A DNA stretch of 64,000 bases from Archegozetes longisetosus (lineage: Eukaryota > Arthropoda > Arachnida > Sarcoptiformes > Trhypochthoniidae): contig JAEMBT020000004.1 in the NCBI GenBank assembly GCA_018873245.2, forward strand, positions 12,718,418 through 12,782,417, read 5' to 3'. Positions within the stretch are counted from its first letter, which is position 1. Every line of letters starts with the position of its first letter. Shown one piece after another: positions 13,001 to 28,300 of this stretch. The position numbers and the translations under genes were made by a program. The notes under the pieces were generated by a model. It ran no database searches and was not told where the DNA came from. It was given only the letters and a program-made list of their open reading frames with translations.

Positions 13001-16000
13001 CTGACATAAGCTATCGCTCAAAAATATAAACATAGCTTTTCAAAAATAACTTAATATTCATTAAGGGAAAAAACTTGAAGCTTTAATCATTTTGAGCTCA
13101 TTTTATCTGAAACCGACACAACATTGTATTTAGACAAAAATTTGTTCATTTTATTTAATTATTGTGAATAGTCATCAAACTTGATTCTACCATTCCCTAT
13201 TATGACTCACAAGAAAATTGAAGGAAAACCACGATTAAATCTTTAGCATGAATCAACTTTTTAAAAACTGAATTAAGATAATACTTGGAATTAAACTCGA
13301 TATTAACTTAATGCTAGCCTTGTTTCCTAAAAGCCAAAAATATGTTCGCCATTAACGAAAGGCAAATGACTAAAAAACGAGAAAGCGTTCAATTTTTGTT
13401 TACTTAAGACAAATCATAAGCTTATGTTAATGAAGTTATTGAAATAAACTTCACTATAAGCTGCAACAATAATAGAAGTAATTAATCACAAGAGCATTGA
13501 TAATAATGCGTACTTTCAATTAATTTGTTTATTACTCTGTGTATATATATTATGTTGGCTGCGCGTAAACGTAGTTCATTATAAGTATTGTAAATATTCT
13601 ATAATTAATTATTCGCATTTGTTTTATTAGAATCATTTGAATCATTTTTTAAACTCATGTCTATTAAGAAGTGTTTATGTAAACAAAAATTAAACGACTA
13701 TCACTTTTTGGACGTTTGCCTTTAAAACATTTACCATATTATTGACAGTAGAATAAAGTTATTGAAAGCCTCATAAAGTTATCTAAAGTCTCAATCGATA
13801 GTTTGAAACTTTCAAACAAGTATTTGCAATATTTTTCTTTTAAAAGTGTATTTAAGTTGAAATACTTGACACAGAGTAGAGACAAAGCCACACATTTACA
13901 CATTTCGTTAGCATTCGGCTAAAATTAGAACTTATTATACAGTAAGTTATTCTACACATGTATTTCTTCGAAAAGTCACTCGTATAGAGAGAGAGTAATA
14001 GCACTGAAAAATGAATTTGCTTTCAAATTTGTTCTACTTTTGACACTCGAAACCTTAAATTGTATGCCATTCGCACTGAGCAGCAGCAAATCACTTCTCT
14101 CTTTAAAAAAGTGAAAAATCATAAATAGATATTCCTTTACTCATAACGTTTGACCATTTATTGTCAATAAAGACTGCTTTATACTACTTTTTGTTTTTTG
14201 AGTTCCTTTTTTCTAGTTTACTCAATCATTTATGGCGTTTGAATGAATTGAAACGTTGTCATACATTCCTTTTTATCATTTGTATGTCAAACGCTTTAAA
14301 TATTCTCAAAACATCATTTGAAAAAACAAATCCAAGTACTTAATAACAGAACGGATAAATTGCAATTCATAAATAAATTAGCAAATATTATAATAATTTA
14401 AGAAAACTCAATGTAATCCGATTTGTATATGATGGACAAGTAGGAAAAATAATATTTGCTCCTATTTATGCAATCATAGCTTTGTATTGATTTATGTTAT
14501 CAGTCCAATCAATAAAGAGCCAGCACTATATATATATAATGCCATTTTTTTGTTAACATATTTTCATGTATTTATTTGCTTCTATCCCGACTTTAATAAC
14601 TATTTCATATTGAGCCTTAACTTTAGAATAAATTTTCTTTTTATTGACCTATTGTTTGGAATTTGTGGACATCTCTACTGCAATTGCTAAAAAAGTGACG
14701 CATTTTTTCATATATATATGTATTATTTCGGAATATGGTTGTAGTTCAGGTTTAGCTCCAATAAAAATTGATTTGGTTGTTGTAACAGTAAAGTAAGATC
14801 TGTTTCTCCTTTTCTGTTTGACTCACTCGCTATCGTTCAATGAATGTTTTGCCTCTTTTTCTGGTCTCAATTCTTTTCTAGTTATGGGCATCAGTGGTAC
14901 ACACTTTGCCTTTAAATCAATAGTAAGCGAAGCGACAGTGAAAACAGCATTCATTTGTTATTCATTTAATGAAAACGAACTCGAATCACAATCTGATACT
15001 GAAAACATTAAAAGCAATGAAAATACAAACATATGAATCTCTGTTCACAACAGTAGTGGGACTTTACTCCCATTAACCAACTATCAAATAAACGCTATCT
15101 TTCTTTTTATTATTGAATAAATTACGTTATGTTAAATGAGTGCTACGAATGCATTACTTGCAAAGTAAAAATGACTGAAAAAAATGAATTTCGTTAAAGG
15201 ATCATATCTTCAATAAGAAGTTAAAAAGAAGTACTTAATGATAATGAATTGACGTCGTGATAAATTTGCTATGCATTCAAAAAGAATTAAATGAACAGCT
15301 TTTCCTCGTACTGCCAAAAGTTAATTATAAACAGAAAGGAAATATTTGCTTCTTTACACTATTCAATAATATTTGCCTCATTCAACTTAATCACTGGCTG
15401 TATAAATATGAGTTATATTTAAAAGGTGAATCATCATTACGATATGAATTTACATTAATTTAAACACAAGTTGAGGCAAAATCTAATTTTTTAAGTCCAT
15501 CAATTGAATCGTGTCACATCAATGGCTTCAATACTTAATTAGAAGAATCAATCAGTACATAAAGAAAATGTTTTTCAGTAGTTATATAATAGAAATAAAG
15601 CCAAGAGAAATGATTTCACTTAATTCAATTCTTTATCGCATTGAACAGCAAAAACCAAATCAAATAAAATAAAAAATATGTAACTTTACATTTTGAAAGC
15701 CTGAGTTATGTGATGTATGTGTGATTGCAATACAAAGAGTGTATTTATTGTGATCATCTGAAAAGTTGCCCACTTTCTCAAAGGCATCAAATTGAAAGTG
15801 TTATCCCCTTTCTATTTAGCGCAATACAGGCATTAAGTAAATGGAAACCCCTTTTCATATTTATTAAAATCAAAAAAGAGAACTCATTTGCGCAACTCTT
15901 TGGAAAAACAGAAAAAACAAATTATATTAATTTTACAGTTAATGCCAGAAGTGGGCTATAATTTTATTATCAAATATTGGTTCTAAAGATAAAATGCGAT

Positions 16001-19000
16001 GCACTTGAAAATTATATTGAGAGCCACACAACAATAGAATTCATTGTTAACTCTAATGTCTGTCTCCCCCATAAAGAGAGCCCACACCTCCTCCTCGAAT
16101 GCGACCACAGTTAAGAGTATTGCGATCCCCCACTAAACTAAATCTCTTTTTGCACAACAAAAGCAAAAGCTGCCACTCTCTGTCTCTGTCTGTCTGTCTC
16201 TCTCACTCTCTCACTCTCTCTCTCTCTCTCTCTCTCTCGTTCGCTCGCTCTCTCCGTCGCTCTCTGTATCTCATTGACTCGTACCATAACTAAACTTATT
16301 ATTGAACAAACGTTTTCTCCAATCATCAACAGTTTGAAGCAAAGCAGCAGCTCTTTCGCAAAATCCAATATATAAACGTATTTCTGTGAGACTCAACCAA
16401 AAAAGCGTATCTTTAAATAAAAATAGATCTCTCGCTTCTATCGTCTCGTATTTTTCTTCCTTTCACTCACTAATACACATAAATCACTTTCTCGTGATTT
16501 CATTTTACGAAATCTATAGCTTTTATTCATTCATATTTACACAAAATATTAAGTCATATAATTAAAGGGGATTTTTGAAAAAGGTTTAAATTGTAATTGA
16601 AGTTCTATTGAAAAATATGAATTTTTGCTCTGAAACGAACGTTATTTTATTATGATTTTAGATAACCTAAAATACAAGGTCTCATATAATTACACGTAAT
16701 AGGATAAAAGTAATAAATTGCGAGTCCTCTTTCACTACTTGTAAATTTTGATTATTAAAATTCGCTAATCTACAAATATATTATTGAATTAACTGGTTTT
16801 ACCACTAGCAATATATAAGATCACTAAATCATTTAAGAAGTAGAAATAAAAGGTAGGATAGATTTTCTCAGACAAAAACCTATTTTTTATGCACTTCTTG
16901 TTGAAGAAAACTCTCACGAAAGATATCGCTCGTAAATGATAGATCAGTCGTTATTGATTCATAATATAACGTATCTGTGGATAAGTCTTAAAGCAATAGT
17001 CATTGAAAAAAATATAGCTTAAGGAAAACATTATTTGAAACAAGAAAAATACTTTTGAATAATGATAGAGTAATAATAATGATGATTATAATTTGCCTCA
17101 TACAATATGTAATGCGCTGTCAAGTTTTAATGTATTTGATTTTTTCAACAAAAGCTCAAAAGAATCGTCAAATTTTTTAGACTAAATAGATTTTAAATTT
17201 GTTGAAGCTGTAAATTTCCTAAAACTTTAACCGCATATAAAATACTTTTTAAGGTAATAAAATGAATATATAGTAAATATTTAATATGATGTAACTGAAT
17301 GTTTGGTTCAATATTTGATGCACGAAAAATTGACGCAATCTTGTCGTCCTTCAATGGCATCAACTTATCTTTAAAAATAAGTGTAATAATAATAATAATA
17401 ATGTAATTACTACGATTCTCAGCATAACCCGACATAAAAAACAGGGCATAAGTTGAACAATAGAAATAAGAATTTTTCACCAGAGCTCAGAGAAAATTCT
17501 TTTTCCTACATCTCTAATTGCGATACAGTCAATATAACACAAGAAATAAATAAAGGACTGCGTTTGTTATAAGTAAATTACTGACAAAAAAAAGAAGTAT
17601 TCATTTAGTTTAGATAGCAAACTAAATCATATAATATTATTGCTATTCTGTTAGATCTGTTTTATTACATTAATTGTCTAATCAGTCACATTAAAACCAC
17701 TTCTAGGTAACAGAATATCTATTTACAAGTCAAATATCTTATAGCTATTTAAAGATTAATATGAATTGGCTATAAAGTACTGAGAAAAAGATTGAATAAT
17801 CATAAATATGAATAGGCTATCAGTATTACAATATTATATGAAATTGCAACTATTTCTACACATTTGCATTTATCGACCGGATAAACTCAATACAAGAAGT
17901 AGAGTGCGTATTTTTCAAATAGCTTTTTCTCATTAAGTCTTTATCTAATATTTCTTGTTTTATATTTTGGTTGTTGTGCGCACTCTATATTTTTCGTTTA
18001 ATTTGATGAAAGGCTACAACAATGAGATAAATCTGAAATCTTTTGATCTCTAAATAAGATCTTCTAAAATGAATGCGTAATTTAAAAAGAAAGAAATGCG
18101 TTCATTCATGTAATATTAAAAACATGTTATTTATTGCCATTATTAATGGTGACTTCAGAGCCTGAGCCAGAACTCAATTTAATCATTTTGACCTGACTTT
18201 TAATGCATTTGACTCGAAATAACAGCAAACGGGGAGCTAAATACAACACTTTTCGCGCTTATTACGAGTCAACTGAAATAAACGAAAATATGAAAACTTT
18301 ATAAAAACTTCTTAAGGTTAAACTAATCATAAATAAAAATATAAACTCGATGCAAAGTGTAGAATAGAACGACAAGTATGATCGCTAATACCGTATTTGG
18401 GTCACTGGGTTATTAATGTATATTTTTCTTTTATAGTTTTATACGATTGTTATTAACTAAGCGTCAAACTAATACAAAAAATAATTTTATATCTTAGATA
18501 TAGGAAATTATTATTTTGGCTAATATGAACAATTTTCATGCAGCTCTTCCTTAATACAATTTCCTTCAAAACTATATTATCAGTAAAGAAATCATTATTC
18601 TGCGTATTAGTATTGCTCAATCACACAAATATTATTGATATAATCAATTTTTATGTCAACATTTTTACGACAATATCAAAAATTGTACGTTTTATTATCG
18701 AATAAGTACAGTAGAAATGTTGCATTTAAGAAATAAATATTAATCTATGAATAAATTGTCCAAATATTAAGAATCGCATAACTTATTTACTGCCTTTTCT
18801 AATTAGTCAACGATTAATTACTATTAAAATATTATTATTATTATTATTATCAGTTGACTCCCATTTGGTTTAGTTAACAAGCTTTACATAACTGTTTAAG
18901 ACAGTAATTTCTCAACTTATTTGCTTATAACAATTTATTGTCTTAGTCTCTCATTCTCTCTTAAACTCATTGAGTCTCACATACATCCACTCTTATGATA

Positions 19001-19074
19001 TGAAAGGGCCGATTATTAGCGATAATTTATTGGCACAAGATTTATCTACAACACATAGTATAATAAGTAGTAGT

Positions 19075-19126
<52 letters not shown>

Positions 19127-22100
19127 AGCAATATGTCTTTACAGTGCTATAGAATGTAAGTGTAATACTGAACAGAGCTAACAGTTTTTTGTTAGCGATC
19201 GATTCAAAATAAGGGACATTTACTGCAACATAAGAGTTACGAGTCTATGGCTATGTGCGGCTTGAAATTGCAATGAAGAACGGCAAGTGTCCTAAAGAAA
19301 AAAAGCTAAACTTATCTTATTGTGTGGTATTAGAAATATATATATTCGTAATATATATGTTGGCTGCATAGAAACGTATCTGCAATTGTGCCATCAAATT
19401 GTTATTACTAGAACGCTTTTACTATTCAATCGTTATCTTATATAAGTTAGTCGACAAAAATAAAAGGAAAATACAAACTCATAACGCAAAATATGAACTG
19501 AATATACGTATGATCTTTTGCTTTTTGCTTTCATATCAAAAATCATTTTGTTTGACGTGAAAGAAGAAAACATGCAAACATATTTAAAAAGCACAAAAAT
19601 ATTCTAACTTTCAATTGAAGCATAATTCAAATCTGAAATTCAATTATGTCAGAATAGTTAGCTTTAGAGCTATTAAGAACTTAATGATTCATTTAACATA
19701 TATAAAAGAGACGAATGCAAAAAAGCAAATTAGATACTGATCTTTTTTCCTTAAACTATCTCATTATGTGCTTATAAGTCAAGATGAAAACAAAATTAAA
19801 AGCAACGTAAATAATAAAAAATAATACAAATTAACCCAAAATAATCTAAAAAAACTGTGAACCATATTTGATGATAAAATAATCATAGAATAATTTCTTT
19901 TTTGTAGTTCAGTTGACTGATCCCAAGAGAATGTTATTCAATGCTAGTTAGTAGAGCATTGCATAACTCACTATACAATTAGTTTTTCGCTGCTTTTGCT
20001 TAACATAAAAACTCTTTCAATAAAACTGTACAAGTTATACACGTATTTACATATATATATTATATATTTATACGACCATATAATACATGGCAGCATATAA
20101 TTAATCTTTATTTGTTATTTATTAGTTCGGCGCAGGCTATTTAATGGCAAAAAATATCTATTTTACTAATCAAATTTTCAATATTTATTAATGATCTCAG
20201 ACACAGTTATATTTTTAAACAAAAGTGGTTAAGACTGGATCAGCAATATTCCGAATTTGTTGTGAAAATCAATCATTTTCGAGTTAACGCCGACTGCTTA
20301 AGGGTTGGATCGAATCTTTTGGGACTAATTTTGTGACAATACAATTATCGAAAAACACAAATTGTTTTGATTAATATTTGATATTAAATGCGAGATAACA
20401 TATTAATCACTTTAATCACTGATTAATATTTGTTTGACTTCAATTATTTGTTCAATAATAGTAGGAAACTATAAAATTGAATAATTAATCCATTTTATGT
20501 GGCGTTAAATAATTTTTAGTTTTAATTATGAAACAATGCCTTAATTAAGAACAGGTTTTATCTTTGAACTAAAGTTTGACACATGTGACATGTGTGAGCC
20601 GCAATTTTCAACGTAATTCATTAATTGTAATGAATTAACTGTACACATTTGAAATGAAATGTCAAATAGACTATCTTATTAATTATTGGAGCGACAAATC
20701 AATTAAGAAAAGCAGTAATCAATAGAGAGAACGAAGAAAAACTTGAATTTTCAAAAAATAATTCACTCGTAATGAAAACATAATGTTATAGAGAGTTGAA
20801 TGCAAAATTGTTTTTATTAATAACCAGTCAAACGTTTTTTCAATCAATTTCAATTGTGAGCATTATATCAGGTTTTGAAAATAGTTATTCGGAAACCTCT
20901 ATTAGAAATGTAAAAACTTTAATGCATTTATAGCTATAGCCAGAAGGAAATAAAGAAAAGCACTCGACTGAACAAATGCGTTATAAGCATTTAATTTATG
21001 TTAAGGTGGCGAACAAAATATTACGTCCAAACTTATCCATTTCTATTACGATAGTAATGATAAGTTAAGGCAACTTTTGTGGCTCAAACAATACTAAGAA
21101 AAAAATTAAAATGCATAACAAGTAATTCGTTATTTATTCGCCTTATATTTGAGCACAAAATATAAAAATTGCTCTCTTCTTAGAAAAGTGCGCACACTTT
21201 ATGTATAATATATCAAATATTAATCAATCATTGAATTATATGCACCATAAGAATGGAAAAAAGTAGAAGAAAAATATTCTAAGGGTTTAAAGCGCAGTAT
21301 ATTTTTCCACAATCAATAATTTCTAAGATAAATGAGATAAACATTTTTCTCTTTTTAACTTAATTTTGTGGAGACAACGTGTTTATTACAATATGTAAAG
21401 TTTGTAAAAATTGCAATTCTTACTTAGGCAGTGTATAAGTATTAGCGAAAAGGCTTTGACCCCGATTTCCTGTAAGCGCAATAATTTGTAATGCAAGCGA
21501 CACAAAAAATGATGCACAACAACAAAATCAAGTACTAGTGGGCAAAATTGCTTTCAAAAAAAGTTTGGGGAGATTCAGATTAAATACAGTCTAACCTAAG
21601 CAAAATTATTATGCGAATACTGATCAGATATCAACAATAAGAAACTTGTGACGAAAATCATAAATTATGCGATCATTTCGCAGTATTTTATCCATCTATT
21701 TTTATTATCATTTTTACATTTGTGTTTAATTACAAATTTCTGGTTTATTACGCGACAACAGTATATAATCATCTTATTTCCTGCATAAAAAGGGGGAAAA
21801 TAAATAGTGAAGTTTGACTGTATGCCAACTATTTTTTTGGTTACTCGCCTCTAAACGCTAAAATGCGATTCCCTTCGTTAGCCCCTCCTATGATCCGTGA
21901 CTCAGAGTAAGGTTTGCAATAATTTTGCTCTTTTCATTTGAGCTCACAATTAGACTTGATTCACATTTCAAATTCTATAATCAGATGTCATGTTATTGAA
22001 GCTCACCATAAAAAAGTATTCATGAAGTACGAGGTAAGGGAAAGTGAGGCAATAGTGAAATGGTATTTTCAAATTAGGCAAAAGTATGGCAAAATCAATG

Positions 22101-25100
22101 AGCAAATAAAAAACACGAGAGAGATGTAGCCAATGCGGAAATAACGGATCAAAAGCTAAAACGAGAAAAATACGTGAAATCTCTAGTGAACAACATATAC
22201 AAATGAAAACAAATCACTTATTTTCAATAATTTAATATCCAAACAGTAACTCTAAACACATATTGCGAACGCATTGCCAATATAAATATTGAGTTTTAGA
22301 CACAAAAATGATTTGCCAAATAATTTATGGGCAAATGTATTGTTGCGAAATTTGATTTAGTTTAGCGAACACTTAGTTGCAATCTTTCTTACCATTTACT
22401 TGTTTTTCATGAATAACATCATTGAAATCGAGTCCAGAATTGATGGCAATTGGATGTAGAGACTGATGCAATGACTGGTGCAATGAGTTATGCAATGACT
22501 GCCACTGATATTTGCTATTGTTATCAGAATTACTATTATTATTGTTGTTGATCGTAGGAGTGATTATGGTCTGAGTCTTTAATCCAGTCATCCAATCAAC
22601 TTGATCTGTGATCCAGGAAACTAAATCGCTTAATCGCAATATAACTTTATCGGAAGCGGCCAATACTTCATGCTGTATTGAAAAATTACATTAAATATAT
22701 ATACATCACACAACTTATATATTGATATAAACTTAATACTACTATTACTACGTCTACCATATTCTCTATTTTATATATAACTCTAAGACAAGATTGAATA
22801 GGATATGAAACATTAAGGAGCTGTATACATGTTTGCAATCGAAAAAATAAAGCGTTGCATCAGTTAAAAAAACAGATCAGACATTCAATGACAAAACAGA
22901 TAGAGGATAGAAAATACGCCTAAAATTAATTGCTCAGAGACGACATGTACAGCATTGTCACTAATGTTCAATAATGTTTTTAAAAGTTTAATGCAATCCC
23001 TGTAAAAAAAGAAAATAAGGCGTGACATGTTTTCACAAAATCAAACTTCTCAACAGTAAGAGATGACTGACTGACGATCGGTGTGAGGCAACAGAGCAAA
23101 GAGCAAAGGCCAAAGAGAAACCAGACCAGACAAAAAATAATAACAAGCGTTCATTTTTATATCTAAATCGCATTAAAATAATAGGAGAGTGTGTTGTCGG
23201 CTCTATCTAGTTATGTAATTATGCTATTGAGGCGATAAAAAATAAGTTTTCAGTGTTATAAACACCTCAATTCAACCGTAAAGCCTATAAAACAAGTTTA
23301 ATTATAATTGATTGGAAAAAGCATCTCAAATGAAAAGTTGATTTGAAACCATTAAAAATCAAACTAATAAAACAAACATTGCAATAATTGAAAGGTCAAT
23401 AAAGAAAACACGAAAAGTTTTTCAGAAAACATCTTAAGGTTAATGCACTAAACGCTACAACGTTGGTCGGGATTATTGTAAAAAAGTGCCACTTTTAATA
23501 GTTCGCAGCAAAGCAGACGAACTAACAAAGCAATAACAGCTAAACTGTCTGTTTTGCAAATAGGTCTGCAGTATCGACACGAAAACATGGTTCGAGCATC
23601 AGGTCCGACTCTATTTCCTTGATTGTCTGCTTTTAATTATGTAGTATTTGCATAAAATCACAACTGTGTGGTACGTGTCATTCAAATAAGTGAATTTGCG
23701 AAATGACAAATGTTTACATTGATTTAAGCCATACAGCTTTAAATAATACTAAATAATATGTACAGCTTTCTATACAAAAATAAATAAAACCAATTCAAAA
23801 ATTATGAAATGTGAGCACAATTAAGATAGAATTCAAATTGGAGACTATGATCAGAATGTAAATTGGTAAATATTGCTCTTGTTATAAAAAATGATAAAAT
23901 ACCATATGATTAAAACACAACGTTTAATGCGCTTTCATTTTGTGGAAACACTTGTTTAGTCCAAACAAATAATGTTTTTACATTTGCAGCACTCGTAAAA
24001 GTATAAAAACAATCCAAATATTTAAGTACAAAAGAAACATTTTTCGAGATTTGCTGGTCTTTTCATTAAGAATGATTCCCAAGAGAATACACAAAAACAC
24101 TGATATTCTATATGTACGCCAATGTATTCTACTTCTGCCTACTATTTCTCAAACGTTCTGTTTTAGCAAATTTTTGAGCAAATGTTTGTTCAAATTAATC
24201 TCCGATATATTTTGCTGCGCTCAGCCACAAATTCATTTTGACCAAGTAATAATTAAGTGTTTTAACCTTCAATTCATTTCTATAGAAAGGATGTACTATT
24301 ATTATCTGCGAGTTATTTCTGTAAACACCCATCTTCATAATCATTTCTATTAGTTTCAATTAACTTAATGTTTGAAAAGTGTTAATTTGAACTTTTTTCA
24401 ATTTGTTCGTCAATATTTGGATAATGCACAAAATGACTTTACAAATAATTAGAATCCTTCAATCATTAAAAAAATTGCATCAAAATCAATACTTTCAACA
24501 CGAATTATCTGTTTTGGCATTTAAACTAAATTCAGCTCATAATACAATAGACAATGTAAACAAAAAAGTCTATTTATTTGAATGTTTTGCTTCAATTTTG
24601 CGTTCATATGAAACATAGCTATCAGTTTAGTTCACATTTTATTAGCGTTGGCGGAAACGACAGCTTATATTTTATAGTTTGAGACAATAACAAAATATAC
24701 TAAGACTTATTTGTGTTTTTGATTCCGCAAAATTGGATCAACACATTGAATTACTAATGAGAAAACACCTCAAATCAAACGTGAATAAAAAGTAACAAAA
24801 TATAATTAGAACCAATATAAAAATAAATCACTTAATTATTCTAGGTAACTCTAATATTTTTAGATCCTAATTCATTTTAAAGTCATTTTCAAGTGATAAA
24901 AGTTCAATCGATTTGTTGTTGAAATTTGAATATTTTATGAACAACTTCGAGGTATATAAAAATGATTATGAAGATCTACGTTGTTCACTACTTTATGAAG
25001 ATGTAAAGTTAAGATTAATAGTTTTATGATTTATCGAAATAAATGTCTTATGAATGCACGCGTAATACATTGTTTACAAATCGAGCATTAAAAAGACTGA

Positions 25101-25303
25101 GCATATTTCATTTGACATATAAACGAGAGTACACTGTATTTGTAAATTATTGTGTTAATCAAGAAATAGAATGAATAACTGAAAGGATTCAATAGTACAA
25201 AGAGAGCGCTAAAGTATTAGCTTATTTTCTATTCAGTCATTCCGAACTTTATTAAACATCAGAAAAGAGAGAAAATAGCAGACAGAATCAGACGATGCCA
25301 CCG

Positions 25304-25345
<42 letters not shown>

Positions 25346-28300
25346 GTGAATGGCAAATACAAATATTAATGAATAAGAGCAGCATTTTTTCAATATATAA
25401 TACAATAATAAAATACTATTGACTAGTTTTCTGTCCGATATTTCAAAGTAAATGTGTGTCCCCTTTAATATATTGTGTTGTGAGAGTTTAGTAAAATGTA
25501 TGCGCTCTACAGATTTTTGGTATCGATTGAGAAAAGAAGGCAACAATTCAATATAGATATACACAGTACTTCTGTTAGAGTCTACCCCACTTTAATCGCA
25601 ATCTTCTATAAAGTCCAATTGTGGACTATTTCATACACAAAATGGACAATAATTACTTTCGTAAAGACGGGGGACGGCAACACATTGACTAAAATACGAC
25701 TTAATTTGATTTTTGTTAGTAAATAAAATGAACTAAAGCTTTCTATTAGAAGATGGAGTCTAAACATATGTGTCGTAACTTTTATCAGTAATAGAATGTA
25801 AAGAAGTATACAATAAAAAATGCAGACTGAACATTGCAATCTAGAGAAAAACCAATATGAAATTTGGTTCACAAGCAAACATTTTTTCTTTTACTGCTCT
25901 CTAACACAAAACTAAAATAATAAAATAGGTTCACCTTATCTTTATTATGAGATATATACAAATCAAGAGCTTTTGGTTACAATTAGGAAAAACAGTCCAA
26001 AGCAGACAGAAATTGCTTTTTTCGTTACTACTGGTAAGCAAAATAAATAAATTGATTTCTTCTAATTTTTTCTTTTCTTATTGTGTGTGGGTTTCAATCA
26101 GATCAGCTTTTGTTTAATCAATAGCTCATATTTGGAGGCTAAACATTTCATCATAATTGGCATCAAAATTGAAAAAATTCATACGAGTTTGTGCGCTACA
26201 CCAGGAAAAGCCAGTGCTGTTTTTAAATGCAACACACAGTTTAAAAAGCAACATATTCTCTTTTATTTTAATCAAGTTTTTATTGTGTCAAAGCGTGCAA
26301 TATAATAAGACAAGTTAATGCTCTACTAAAGTCTTATTTATTAAAAAACAAAGTACTGTATACACTGTCGATTTACTGTCTCCGACTCTCTCTCTCCCTC
26401 TCTGTCTCTAATAATAATTACCACCTCAGGCACTATTCGTACAAATTAAACGACAATTATTCATTTAGAGGCAGATCATAATAAATAAGAAATTGTATTT
26501 AGCATACAAACAAAAGCCATTCACACAACTAAAGTTTATTTTGCTTTCTCGTTAGTATTACTATTACTCTCTTTTCAGTAATAAATGAAATGAAAAAATG
26601 TTCAAATCAAATAAATAGAAAGCTTTAATTTAATGCTGAATATGCTTCTTTTTTGTCTTATAGTTCTGAATAAGTTGTTGATACTAAATGTATCTGAATA
26701 TAATAACTAGACAAATGAAAGGAGAATCACTCAACAATTACAATAGTTTGTGGTTTAAGCAATTGGTTCCTATGACTAGAGTTTGCATCAGAGCTAAAGC
26801 AATCACTCAAACCATAGGAACCGTTGGAAGAGAGAGATACGAGCCTAATAAAGGTAATATACTGTAAATCTATATATTGGTCTTTGCAATACAAGATATA
26901 TAGTTATAATATAGTTAGAGGCAAATCACTATTTCACTATTGGGGCTTCAGATCATAGCTAGACAGACATTATATGATTATATTTGATCGCGAAACCAAC
27001 ACTTAATATGGGGCTAATACGTAACGTGTGCTTTAAGTTATGCTAAAATTACTCGCAACTGAATATTCATTTTTCAGACAAAGAGGTGCAATTTATAACG
27101 AGACTCAATATTGAATTATAGCCAATACAGCATAAACTAGTTAATACATAATATTGTGCACAAACAGTAGTACTGGTAGTATATTATAATCATTTATCAT
27201 TTAGTTTTCAATTTTGCTTCACTTAACGTTCAGGACAGAGAAGGGATTAAAAACACGAAATCATAATGTTGACAAAGGATTTGACTGAAATTATTCTAGA
27301 TAGTTAGCAAGTTATGACAATTCAAGTATATTAGCTTATTATATTAGCAGCAGCGCAGTCTACGTAACAGCTACTTAAAGCTATAACGAGTTTAAAATGT
27401 TGCAACTCAATAATGGAAAAGGGCTTAGAGAGTGAACACAGAAAAAACTAATTGCCTCAAAAACATGTGCGACTAAATTACGGCCTTTTAACTGTCATCA
27501 AATCTAAGTGACAATCAAAAAAGTCAAAAAACAATTTGAACACATTTACAACAATCTTATTTGAGCTGAGAATTGTCTCAAACCCTGTATTGATTTCTCA
27601 TTCACTCGATTCGATTGGATTTCAATTGAAAATAATAATACACGAAATTTGTCGATTGAATAAAAGCATTAGAGGCCATATAAATGAAAAATAAAAATTA
27701 AATTCATTTGTTCAAATATGTTAGTAATGCATATGTTTACAGAGTAGTCGTAAAGTATAAACAGAATTGGCTCACAATAAGGTCACACATAATGTTCGGT
27801 ATAATTACAAATATAAGCACAATCAAATAATGCGGTAAAACAAATTTCAACTTTATTTATATATTTCTACAACATATTCAGTAGAATATAACATTTTACA
27901 TTTGAAAGGGTCTTATTATTTGAGTGAATGCGTGTATTTATATATAAATATATATGTAATTCTCAGAAACAATTTGTTGACTCCCAGTAATAAAAAATGG
28001 ACTCTAAATTTCAACACATATTACTATTATTTCAATCAATTCAATAAATGTTTAACACTGAATAAGCCAAACGTTATTAAATAAAAAATACATTGAGAAA
28101 GAGTACTCGGCTTTTCTCAGTGAGTAATACCAACAACTAAGTGTTGTGTTGTGTCACTTTCAGTCGATATCGCAATTATTACAATTGTCAACAAACGAAT
28201 GGAAATAAAGTAAAACTGCAGTAACTCAAAGTATGAAAAACCCTATAGTCAAGAGTGAAAAAAGTTTTTGGCAGCGCGAAAGAGATTTAACATTTTTCTT

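Larger units (their letters stand above)
11406..22392 (-). other. Intron 2 of the ARID5B-like gene (about 11 kb)
   Basis: A+T-rich DNA with no ORF showing protein-like composition. It contains a long CT tract at 16175-16266 and a GA tract at 19077-19123. GTAAGA donor at its start (22392-22387) and CCTTTAG acceptor at its end. ORFs of 60-95 codons here have A+T-driven composition and I see no gene in them. Confidence 0.75.

Noticed and set aside
16099..16368. ORFs on both strands across the CT tract
   Set aside because: Products are Ser/Leu or Arg/Glu dipeptide runs caused by the repeat.
18970..19152. 60-codon ORF across the GA tract
   Set aside because: Open only because (GA)n encodes Arg-Glu.
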